DNA from: Oligosphaeraceae bacterium | Lineage (GTDB): Bacteria; Verrucomicrobiota; Lentisphaeria; Oligosphaerales; Oligosphaeraceae | Direction of reading: 5' to 3' | DNA length: 10,378 bases | Assembly: GCA_012515455.1 (NCBI GenBank) | Contig: JAAYYJ010000403.1 | Span: forward strand, 1 to 10,378 | Shown here: piece after piece, positions 1 to 7,146 of the stretch | Position numbering within the stretch: position 1 is the stretch's first letter | Layout: the number at the start of each line of letters is the position of its first letter | Program-made: the position numbers and the translations under genes | The notes under the pieces: generated by a model | Databases searched by the model: none | Seen by the model: only the letters and a program-made list of their open reading frames with translations | What the model was told of the DNA's origin: nothing

Positions 1-1
1 G

Positions 2-772
2 CTGGGCATTGAAAAAGCCGTGCTGCTGCCGCTGGTCAACCCGGAGAACAGCCCGGGGATCTATCAGTCGAACGAGGAGATACTGCAGATCACCCGCGAT
101 TTCCCTGGCCGCTTCGTGCCCTTCTGCAATGTCGACCCGCGGGCGGGCGGCAATCATTGGCAGGCGCCGCTCAGCAAAATCCTCAGCTGCTACCGCCAGG
201 CGGGCTTTCTGGGCCTGGGTGAGGTCTGCGCCAATCTGCAGTTCCTGGATGCCAGGGTGCAGAATCTCTTCGCCGCCGCCGAGGAGAATAACTTCCTGCT
301 GACTTTCCATATCTCGCCCTGCCAGAACTACTCCTACGGCCTGGTGGACGACAGCGGCTTGCCCCAGCTCGAAGAGTCCCTGCAGCGCTTCCCCAAGTTG
401 CGCTTCCTGGGGCACTCACAGGCTTTCTGGGCCGAAATCAGCACCATCCGCAGTATTGATGACCGCTTCGGCTATCCCACCGGGCCAGTGAACGAGGGCG
501 CAGTGCCGCGGCTCCTGCGCCAATACCCGAACCTCCACGGCGACCTCTCGGCCGGCAGCGGCTGCAATGCCTTGACCCGGGACCGCGACTACGCCGTTAA
601 ATTCTTGACTGAGTTCCAGGACCGGCTGCTCTTCGGCACCGATATCTGCGCCCCCGGCACCCCGACCCCGCTAGTGGACTTCCTGCTGGAACTGCGCACT
701 GCCGGGGCAATCAGCGAGGTGGTCTTCCAGAAGGTCGCCCGCGGCAACGCTGAGCGGCTGCTGGCCGGATAA
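2..772 (+). CDS. Amidohydrolase-2 family metal-dependent hydrolase, 5'-truncated by window edge
   Basis: The reading frame is open from base 2 (LGIEKAVLLPLVNPE...) to a TAA at 770-772, so the N-terminus lies outside the window. A GTG at base 20 is internal and is not the real start. The visible 256 residues look like the C-terminal two thirds of an amidohydrolase-2 (PF04909) TIM barrel. Seen: the strand 'GIEKAVLLP', 'GLGEVCANL', a His in 'LTFHIS', a second His in 'LRFLGHSQAFW', a late Asp in 'LLFGTDI', and the terminal helix 'GNAERLLAG', which is common in this family. These His and Asp residues probably supply metal and catalytic ligands. Family members include decarboxylases, lactonases and uncharacterised hydrolases, so the substrate cannot be named. 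The N-terminal HxH metal motif would be upstream and could not be checked. No signal peptide can be assessed. The gene converges on mnmE. Confidence 0.8.
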   Translation: MGIEKAVLLPLVNPENSPGIYQSNEEILQITRDFPGRFVPFCNVDPRAGGNHWQAPLSKILSCYRQAGFLGLGEVCANLQFLDARVQNLFAAAEENNFLLTFHISPCQNYSYGLVDDSGLPQLEESLQRFPKLRFLGHSQAFWAEISTIRSIDDRFGYPTGPVNEGAVPRLLRQYPNLHGDLSAGSGCNALTRDRDYAVKFLTEFQDRLLFGTDICAPGTPTPLVDFLLELRTAGAISEVVFQKVARGNAERLLAG

Positions 773-807
773 GGCTACAGCTCAATGGTTCCAGCGGCCG
801 CGACGGT

Positions 808-865
808 GCGGGCGGGTGGTGGTTGTCAGCGTATACCACGGACCATTTCCGGACCAGCCGCCCGC
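808..865. terminator. GC-rich inverted repeat between convergent genes, possible bidirectional terminator
   Basis: GCGGGCGG at 808-815 is the exact reverse complement of CCGCCCGC at 858-865. After one G/G mismatch, TGGT (817-820) also pairs with ACCA (853-856). The roughly 32-base loop contains another short pairing, GTGGT (816-820) with ACCAC (835-839), that competes with the inner stem. The element lies between the stop of the amidohydrolase (772) and the stop of mnmE (874), where a shared terminator would be expected. No T-run follows on either strand, so intrinsic termination is not certain. Confidence 0.35.
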
Positions 866-873
866 CGTAACGG

Positions 874-2235
874 CTACTTGCCGATGCAGAAACGAGTAAA
901 AATCCCGCCCAGGATATCAGGCGAGACCGACAGACCAGTGATGCTGCCCAGGGCCGCCTGGGCTTGCTGCAGGGCCGCAGCCGCCAGTTCCCAGGCTTCA
1001 ACCGAGAGCTGCCCGACTGCTTCCTGGAGATTCCCGGCCGCCTGGTCCAATGCCTCAGCATGCCGGGCGCTCACTGCGAACTCATTTCCCGAGCAACATT
1101 TCCCCTGCCAGACTCTTTTTTCCAGCGCGTCATATAGTTGTTCCAGGCCTTTCCCGCTCAAAGCACAGGTGTAAACCAGCTGATCGGAAGGCGCCAGGGG
1201 CGGTTCTCCCAGCAACTTATCGGCTTTGTTGGCCACATAAATCACCTTGTCCGGCGCGGCGGGACACGCCGCCATCTGGGCAGCCAAGTCTCCGGCCGCC
1301 TCCATCACCCACAGCACCACTGCGGCCGCAGCGATATTCTGCTGCGAACGCTCGATGCCTTGCCGCTCAATGCTGTCACCGGCAGCCCGTAAACCGGCGG
1401 TGTCCACCAGACGCAGCGGGATACCGCGAATACTCACCGGCACCTCAATACTGTCCCGGGTAGTGCCGGGGGTCTCTGAGACAATAGCCCGGTCATGCCC
1501 CAAAATTATATTCAACAGACTGGACTTGCCGACGTTGGGCTCCCCGGCCAGACACAGGGCAATCCCGTGGCGCAAAATCTCCCCCTGCCGGCGGCTGCCG
1601 GACCAGGACCGCAGTTCCTGTCCCAGCGCGGACAAGCACGACCGCAGAGCCTCCGGCGCCTGCCAGTCCAAATCCTCTTCCGGAAAATCCAGTCGGGACT
1701 CGATTTCCGTGCGTATCGCAGTGAGCTGGTGGTAGACCCCCGTGAGGCGGCGTCCGAAATTCCCCTCCAGCTGCTGATTGGCCAGCCGCAGCGCCATTTC
1801 CGAGCCAGCGCTGATCAAGTCCGCGACCGCCTCTGCCTGGGTCAGGTCCAGCTTGCCATTCAGGAATGCCCGCTGGCTGAATTCGCCCGGCTCGGCCAGG
1901 CGGCATCCTGCGGCAAGCAGCTCCTGTAGGGCCAGGTGTGCGACCAGGGCCCCGCCGTGGCAATGCAGCTCCACCACATCTTCGCCGGTATAGCTGTGTG
2001 GACCGGGCATCTTCACTGCCAGGCACTGCGCATCAATAACCCCGCCCCCGGCCTGCTCCAGCCGTCCCAGGTGCAGCACCCGCTCCGCTGCCACACTGAG
2101 CGCCTGGTGGCCTTGCCACAGACGCCCGGCCAGGGCAATCGCCTGCGGGCCGGAGATTCGCAGTATGGCCACCGCGCCGCCGACTGCCGTGGCCAAAGCG
2201 CAGATGGTGGAGGTCTGTTGATAGAGTTCCGACAC
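874..2235 (-). CDS. mnmE: tRNA uridine-5-carboxymethylaminomethyl modification GTPase MnmE (TrmE)
   Basis: With MnmG, MnmE installs the carboxymethylaminomethyl or aminomethyl group on U34 of tRNAs reading two-codon boxes; it acts in the cytoplasm. The 453-residue product matches the usual length of about 450. The N-terminal tetrahydrofolate-binding domain covers about 1-118, and a helical domain is split around the inserted G domain (about 220-375). G-domain motifs are visible: P-loop GEPNVGKSS (231-239), with N234 in the potassium-binding Asn position; TPGTTRD (255-261); DTAG (278-281); NKAD (336-339); and CALSGKG (357-363). The protein ends in the hallmark CIGK (450-453). The start is a GTG; the ribosome binding site is weak (GGAA about 10 bases upstream). 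The gene starts 16 bp after the carB stop on the same strand, so it is probably co-transcribed and perhaps translated by re-initiation. MnmG is not in the window. Confidence 0.97.
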   Translation of the reverse strand: MSELYQQTSTICALATAVGGAVAILRISGPQAIALAGRLWQGHQALSVAAERVLHLGRLEQAGGGVIDAQCLAVKMPGPHSYTGEDVVELHCHGGALVAHLALQELLAAGCRLAEPGEFSQRAFLNGKLDLTQAEAVADLISAGSEMALRLANQQLEGNFGRRLTGVYHQLTAIRTEIESRLDFPEEDLDWQAPEALRSCLSALGQELRSWSGSRRQGEILRHGIALCLAGEPNVGKSSLLNIILGHDRAIVSETPGTTRDSIEVPVSIRGIPLRLVDTAGLRAAGDSIERQGIERSQQNIAAAAVVLWVMEAAGDLAAQMAACPAAPDKVIYVANKADKLLGEPPLAPSDQLVYTCALSGKGLEQLYDALEKRVWQGKCCSGNEFAVSARHAEALDQAAGNLQEAVGQLSVEAWELAAAALQQAQAALGSITGLSVSPDILGGIFTRFCIGK

Positions 2236-2251
2236 CGCTTAGCGTTCCAGA

Positions 2252-5200
2252 TCAGGCATTTCTGCCATTGCAGGCCTTGATGCCGGCATGGTATTCCTGC
2301 AGCGATTTGAGGGTATCGTGGCCCTGACGCCGCGCCGCCACACCATTGGCGGTCGCCAAGGCGGCGGCAACAGTGGTAATGTAAGGCACACCAAAACGAA
2401 TCGCGTTTTTGCGGATATATGAATCGTCCTTGGCGCTGGCTTTGCCAATCGGAGTATTGATGACCAGCTGCACAGCACCGTTCTTGATCACATCGACAAT
2501 GTCGGGACGGCCTTCGTTTATCTTCGCAATAACCTCGTTGCTGATGCCGTGCTCCTGCAGAAAACGCCCCGTGCCCTCAGTGGCAATAATCTTGAAGCCG
2601 AGTTCCTGAAATTTGCGGGCCGGCTCCAAAATTCCCGCGCGGTCAAGCGGATTGACCGTAATCAGCACCGTGCCCTCTTCCGGCAGGGGCGGCTTGGCGG
2701 CTTCTTCAGCTTTGAAGAAAGCCAGTCCGAAGGTCGAAGCCATACCCAACACCTCGCCGGTGGAACGCATCTCCGGCCCCAGGACCGGATCGACTTCCGG
2801 CAGCATCGGGAAGGGGAACACCGCCTCTTTCACCCCGAAATGCGGGATATGCACTTCACGCAAATCCATCTGCTTGAGTTTCCCCCCCAGCATCATCTGG
2901 GTGGCGATTTTGGCCATCGAGATACCGCAGACCTTTGAAACCAGGGGGACGGTGCGCGAGGCGCGGGGGTTGGCTTCCAGCACGTAGACCACATCGTTGC
3001 AAATCGCGTACTGCATGTTCATCAGACCGACCACATGCATCTCCTGCGCAATCTTGCGGGTATATTTCTTGATGGTCTCAATATGCTTCGCCGAGAGAGT
3101 CTTAGGTGGAATCACACAGGCGGAGTCGCCGGAATGAATGCCGGCCTGCTCGATATGCTCCATAATCGAAGGCACGTAAGCATCGACGCCGTCGGCAATG
3201 GCATCCGCTTCGGCTTCGGTGGCATTCTCCAAAAAACGGTCAATCAGGATCGGCCGCTCCGGGGTCACATCGACTGCAGCGGCGACGTACTGCCGCAGCA
3301 TCTCTTCATCGCGGACGACCTCCATGCCCCGCCCGCCCAGTACAAACGAGGGACGCACCATCACCGGGAAGCCAATCTGACGGGCGATTGCCAGAGCCTG
3401 TTCCAGGTTGCTGGCCATGCCGCTCTCGGGCATGGGTATCTCCAGGCGTTCCATCAATTTCCGGAACAGGTCCCGGTCCTCAGCCATATCGATTGTCGAG
3501 GGTGAGGTGCCCAGGATTTTCACGCCGTTGCGTTCCAGCGCGGTGGCCAGATTCAGCGGGGTCTGTCCCCCGAACTGGACAATGACGCCCAGAGGCTTCT
3601 CCTTTTGATAGATGCTCAGGACGTCTTCCAAGGTCAGGGGCTCAAAATACAGCTTGTCGGAGGTATCGTAGTCGGTTGAGACGGTCTCGGGATTGCAGTT
3701 GACCATGATGGTCTCGTAGCCCATTTCCCGCAATGCTTTGGCCGCATGCACGCAGCAGTAATCGAATTCGATGCCCTGGCCGATGCGGATGGGACCGCCG
3801 CCCAGGACCATGACCTTGCGGGCATTGGCACTGGCCTGGCTCTGATCCGGAATATTGTAGCTGGAATAATAGTAGCTGGCATCCTCGACGCCGCTGACCG
3901 GCACCCGGTCCCAGGCTTCCGTGAGGCCCAGCTCGAGACGCTGTTTGCGGATCAGTGCTTCGGGGGTCTTGAGCAGACGGGCCAGATATAGGTCGGAGAA
4001 GCCGTCCTTCTTGGCCTGGATAAGCAGCTCATCCGGCAGGACGTGCTCCTGGTACGCCAGGATTTTCTTCTCCAGCTCCACCAGCTCCCGCATCTGCTCC
4101 AGGTACCAGGGCTTGATGGCGGTCTTCTTGTAGAGCTCGGCAATGTCCGCACCTTTGCGCAGGGCTTCGTAGAGCAGGAACTGGCGCTGGCTGGTTGGGA
4201 TGTTCAGACGCTCCAGCAATTCCGGCAGGCTGAGATTCTGATATCCCTTCACAAACCCCAGGCCGGGATTGCCGTTCTCCAGCGAGCGGATGGCCTTCAT
4301 AAAGGCTTCCTTGTAGGTCTTGCCGATGCTCATCACCTCGCCCACCGCCCGCATCTGAGTGCCCAGCTTGTCCTCGATATTCCGGAATTTCTCAAAGGCC
4401 CAGCGAGCAAACTTCACTACCACGTAATCACCGCAGGGGGTATATTTTTCCAGGCTGCCATCCCGCCAGTAGGGCAGTTCGTCCAAAGTAATGCCAGTGG
4501 CCAGAATGGCCGAAATGTAGGCAATCGGGAAGCCAGTGGCCTTGGAGGCCAGAGCTGAAGAGCGGGAGGTGCGCGGGTTGATCTCGATCACCACCACCCG
4601 GTCATTTTTGGGATTATAGGCGAACTGGACATTGGTGCCGCCGATTACACCAATACCCTCGACAATGCTGTAAGCGTATTTCTGCATGCGCGCCTGCAAT
4701 TCCGGGCTGATGGTCAGCATCGGAGCCACACAGAAGGAATCGCCGGTATGCACCCCGACCGGATCGACATTCTCGATAAAACAAACCGTGATCATCTGCC
4801 CTTTGGCATCCCGGACCACCTCCAGCTCGAGTTCTTCCCAACCCAGCAGCGACTCCTCAATCAGGATCTGATGCGCCATGCTGGCCTGCAGACCGCGGGC
4901 GGCGATGGTGCGCAGCTCCTCGATATTGTAGCAGAATCCCCCGCCGGTGCCGCCCATGGTATAGGCCGGGCGTACAACCACCGGGAAGCCGATCTGCTTG
5001 GCCACGACCTCCGCATCCTCGATGGTGTTGACCACCTGACTCCGGGCCATGTCGATGCCCAGACGATACATGGTCTCCTTGAACGCATTGCGGTCCTCGC
5101 CACGCTTGATGGCATCGATCTGCACCCCGATGACCTTGACATTGTATTTGGCCAGCACCCCGGCTTCCGACAGCTCGGAGGCCAGATTCAGCGCCGACTG

Positions 5201-5476
5201 ACCGCCTAAATTGGGCAGCAGTGCGTCCGGGCGTTCTTTTTCGATGATCTCGGTCATCCGGTTCAGGTTCAATGGCTCGATATAAGTCACATCGGCGGTC
5301 TCGGGGTCGGTCATAATGGTGGCGGGGTTGGAATTCACCAGCACGATCTGGTAACCGAGATTTCGCAATGCCTTGCACGCCTGAGTCCCGGAATAGTCGA
5401 ATTCACAGGCCTGGCCGATAATGATGGGACCGGAACCAATAATCATTACTTTCTTGATATCGTCACGCTTGGGCAT
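2252..5476 (-). CDS. carB: Carbamoyl-phosphate synthase large subunit CarB
   Basis: CarB makes carbamoyl phosphate from bicarbonate, ammonia (channelled from glutamine by CarA) and two ATP, for pyrimidine and arginine synthesis. From the ATG at 5476 the product has 1074 residues, almost the same as E. coli CarB (1073). Two homologous ATP-grasp halves are seen. The first has GSGPIIIGQACEFDYSG (14-30), YTMGGTGGG and EINPRTSRSS (E298, N300). The second has GGGPIRIGQGIEFDY, RPSFVLGGRGMEVV and EANPRASRT (E834, N836). The oligomerisation region lies between them, and a C-terminal MGS-type allosteric domain spans about 935-1074 (VLITVNPLDR, ATEGTG, NTPIGK). An in-frame extension of 21 codons to 5539 is open, but the ATG at 5476 has AGGAG six bases upstream and begins the conserved 'MPKRDDIKKVMIIGSGP'. 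No carA lies upstream; the adjacent gene is divergent. Confidence 0.98.
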   Translation of the reverse strand: MPKRDDIKKVMIIGSGPIIIGQACEFDYSGTQACKALRNLGYQIVLVNSNPATIMTDPETADVTYIEPLNLNRMTEIIEKERPDALLPNLGGQSALNLASELSEAGVLAKYNVKVIGVQIDAIKRGEDRNAFKETMYRLGIDMARSQVVNTIEDAEVVAKQIGFPVVVRPAYTMGGTGGGFCYNIEELRTIAARGLQASMAHQILIEESLLGWEELELEVVRDAKGQMITVCFIENVDPVGVHTGDSFCVAPMLTISPELQARMQKYAYSIVEGIGVIGGTNVQFAYNPKNDRVVVIEINPRTSRSSALASKATGFPIAYISAILATGITLDELPYWRDGSLEKYTPCGDYVVVKFARWAFEKFRNIEDKLGTQMRAVGEVMSIGKTYKEAFMKAIRSLENGNPGLGFVKGYQNLSLPELLERLNIPTSQRQFLLYEALRKGADIAELYKKTAIKPWYLEQMRELVELEKKILAYQEHVLPDELLIQAKKDGFSDLYLARLLKTPEALIRKQRLELGLTEAWDRVPVSGVEDASYYYSSYNIPDQSQASANARKVMVLGGGPIRIGQGIEFDYCCVHAAKALREMGYETIMVNCNPETVSTDYDTSDKLYFEPLTLEDVLSIYQKEKPLGVIVQFGGQTPLNLATALERNGVKILGTSPSTIDMAEDRDLFRKLMERLEIPMPESGMASNLEQALAIARQIGFPVMVRPSFVLGGRGMEVVRDEEMLRQYVAAAVDVTPERPILIDRFLENATEAEADAIADGVDAYVPSIMEHIEQAGIHSGDSACVIPPKTLSAKHIETIKKYTRKIAQEMHVVGLMNMQYAICNDVVYVLEANPRASRTVPLVSKVCGISMAKIATQMMLGGKLKQMDLREVHIPHFGVKEAVFPFPMLPEVDPVLGPEMRSTGEVLGMASTFGLAFFKAEEAAKPPLPEEGTVLITVNPLDRAGILEPARKFQELGFKIIATEGTGRFLQEHGISNEVIAKINEGRPDIVDVIKNGAVQLVINTPIGKASAKDDSYIRKNAIRFGVPYITTVAAALATANGVAARRQGHDTLKSLQEYHAGIKACNGRNA

Positions 5477-5482
5477 CAATTT

Positions 5483-5488
5483 CTCCTG
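5483..5488 (-). promoter_or_regulatory. Shine-Dalgarno of carB, decides its start
   Basis: On the minus strand this reads CAGGAG, with the AGGAG core six bases before the ATG at 5476. The alternative in-frame start near 5539 would add 21 residues (MTDIWWKSS...) not expected in the CarB family, so this site supports the shorter protein. Confidence 0.75.
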
Positions 5489-5567
5489 AAGGGCTGGGAA
5501 TACGGACCAAAGGCTGCTTTTCCACCAAATATCTGTCAATTACGGAGATCAACTACGCTGGGCTTGT

Positions 5568-5595
5568 AATATAATGCCGCGCGCGGAGCTCTCAA
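5568..5595 (-). promoter_or_regulatory. Putative sigma70-type promoter of carB-mnmE
   Basis: On the minus strand TTGAGA (5590-5595, five of six consensus bases) and TATATT (5568-5573, five of six) are separated by 16 bases. Transcription would begin near 5560, giving an RNA leader of about 85 bases before the carB ATG. The spacer contains the perfect 10-base palindrome CCGCGCGCGG (5577-5586). No PyrR-like or arginine-box site was recognised. Motifs were read by eye; the start has not been mapped. Confidence 0.5.
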
Positions 5596-5685
5596 GTCAA
5601 ACTGCCCGTTTTTGCCGAGAAAAGACCGGTTCCGGCCCAGCGTCTGCATAAATTGCTGCTGTCTGAGTTTCTGCCGCCCTCGCAC

Positions 5686-5713
5686 TTGCAAAGCGGCGGG
5701 CATACAATATACT
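5686..5713 (+). promoter_or_regulatory. Putative sigma70-type promoter of the GH28-like / GH123-like operon
   Basis: TTGCAA (5686-5691) and TATACT (5708-5713, five of six consensus bases) are 16 bases apart, giving a start near 5720 and a leader of about 67 bases before the GTG at 5787. CCGCC (5674-5678) and GGCGG (5695-5699) form an inverted repeat around the -35 element and could be an operator. The remainder of the 310-base divergent region between carB and this gene holds no convincing small gene. Confidence 0.45.
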
Positions 5714-5786
5714 ATCTTGCCGATAAGAACAGAGCCGACTTTGTCAGCGGTTCGGACTGTAATTCTGATCCCAACAGGAGAGCGCG

Positions 5787-7094
5787 GTGTTTATCATCAC
5801 TGATTTTGGTGCAGTAGGCGACGGACAGACCATCAACACCGCCGCCATCCAGAAAGCCATTGACACCTGCAGCCGTTCCGGCGGCGGCACAGTAGTCGTC
5901 CCCGCCGGGCTGTTTATCACCGGCACCCTCTGGCTGCGGGACAATATCGAGCTGCATCTCTGTAACGGCGCCATCCTCAGAGGCAGCAGCAATCTGGAGG
6001 ACTATAACCGGGATGACGCCTTCCCCCAGAATCTGCGCAGCGAACAGGAGCAATGGAATGGCTCGCATCTGCTGCTGGGAGTAGAGGTCAGCAATGTCAC
6101 CATCAGCGGCCCGGGTTGCATCGACGGAAATTGCGAGGCCTTCTTCGAACCCGTGCCCCGGCCCCGCAAACCCAGCTTCGGCTGGAGCCACGGCCTGCGG
6201 GTCGCCAAGGATAAAGAACGCCTGCGGCCAGGGCAGATGATCATGTTCAGCGAATGCCGCGACATCCGCCTGCACGACCTGGACTTGCGCAACTCCTGCT
6301 GCTGGACCTGCCTGTTCCACGGCTGCCAGGATGTCTTTGTTGGCGGCCTGAAAATTCGCAATCCGATTGACGGGGGCAACACCGACGGCATCGACATCGA
6401 CTGCTGCCGCCGGGTCATCGTCCGCGACTGCAACATCCGCACCGGCGATGACGGCATCACTCTGCGTGGCTCCTTCCGGGCTCTGAAAGACAAGAGCGGC
6501 ATTTGCGAGGATGTGGCCATTTCCAACTGCGTTATCGACACCTCAGTCTGCGCTTTCAGAATCGGCGTGGGCGAGGGCTGCATCCGCAATGCCGCCATCA
6601 GCAATATCGTAATCAAACGGGCCTGCACGGGCTTTCTCCTGCAGTCGGCCTACAACGCCAAGGCCCCCCGCGGGGTAGACATCTCGGAAATTGCGATCAG
6701 CAACATCCAGGCCCGCAATCTCGCCTACCCCGTGCGCATCATTTCCGGCCACCCCACCGCCACGGCCCAGATCAGCCAGATTCGCATCAACGGCTTCTAT
6801 GGCCAATGTCATGCCAACTGTGAAATACGCGGAAATGAGCAGACCCGCCCGCATGATATCCGCCTGAGCAATTTCGACCTCACTGTCGTGCCCGCACCCA
6901 TTGTCCTGGAATCTGCCGAAGATTATCCGAAATATTTTTTGGAGCTGGACCGGGCCGACGCGGTCACCTTGGAGAACTTCACTCTCCACTGGCAGGAGCA
7001 GAATCCGGCTTGGCAGGGCGCTTTGCGCCAAGGCGACACTTCGGCCGTGCTGATCCAAAATAACTGCACTCTCAACGACCCGCCCAGCCGATAA
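5787..7094 (+). CDS. GH28-family (polygalacturonase-like) right-handed beta-helix protein, probably cytoplasmic
   Basis: The 435-residue product opens with the GH28 signature (DFGAVGDGQTINTAAIQKAID, residues about 5-25, then SGGGTVVVPAGLFITGTLWLRDNIELHL) and continues as repeated beta-helix rungs. The catalytic acids are present: D200 in NTDGID, and D221 and D222 in GDDG, with the same 21-residue spacing as in fungal endopolygalacturonase. The usual GHG His aligns with Cys255 (VCAFRIGVGEG), and the Arg-x-Lys that grips galacturonate aligns with L284 and Q286 (GFLLQ). The substrate is therefore probably not simple polygalacturonate; a rhamnogalacturonan-type or other glycoside is possible. There is no signal peptide. 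The protein has 20 cysteines, including CCWTC, which suits a reducing cytoplasm. The start is GTG, with AGGAG (5776-5780) six bases before it. The stop is 52 bp from the next gene with no terminator between them, so an operon is likely. Confidence 0.85.
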   Translation: MFIITDFGAVGDGQTINTAAIQKAIDTCSRSGGGTVVVPAGLFITGTLWLRDNIELHLCNGAILRGSSNLEDYNRDDAFPQNLRSEQEQWNGSHLLLGVEVSNVTISGPGCIDGNCEAFFEPVPRPRKPSFGWSHGLRVAKDKERLRPGQMIMFSECRDIRLHDLDLRNSCCWTCLFHGCQDVFVGGLKIRNPIDGGNTDGIDIDCCRRVIVRDCNIRTGDDGITLRGSFRALKDKSGICEDVAISNCVIDTSVCAFRIGVGEGCIRNAAISNIVIKRACTGFLLQSAYNAKAPRGVDISEIAISNIQARNLAYPVRIISGHPTATAQISQIRINGFYGQCHANCEIRGNEQTRPHDIRLSNFDLTVVPAPIVLESAEDYPKYFLELDRADAVTLENFTLHWQEQNPAWQGALRQGDTSAVLIQNNCTLNDPPSR

Positions 7095-7134
7095 CCACCG
7101 CCCAGCCAAACAATTTTACCCCCAAAGACCAGCC

Positions 7135-7140
7135 AGAGGT
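7135..7140 (+). promoter_or_regulatory. Shine-Dalgarno of the GH123-like gene
   Basis: AGAGGT lies six bases before the ATG at 7147. It fits the start that gives a complete signal peptide. The 52-base gap after the GH28-like gene shows no hairpin with a T-run. Confidence 0.55.
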
Positions 7141-7146
7141 ACAACC

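Noticed and set aside
773..873. Possible attachment site or mobile element border near the convergent gap
   Set aside because: No tRNA gene, integrase, transposase or flanking direct repeat was found anywhere in the window.
785..1735. Several plus-strand open frames within mnmE
   Set aside because: They are antisense shadows of mnmE, which has all GTPase motifs and the CIGK terminus; the frames show no domain or start signal.
5477..5539. In-frame N-terminal extension of carB by 21 codons
   Set aside because: The ATG at 5476 has a strong Shine-Dalgarno at the right distance and starts the conserved CarB N-terminus; the extension has no such support.
5612..5803. Small plus-strand open frame of 63 codons in the divergent intergenic region
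   Set aside because: It runs through the putative GH28-like gene promoter and overlaps its start; composition is not protein-like (repeated Cys/Arg) and no ribosome binding site was seen.
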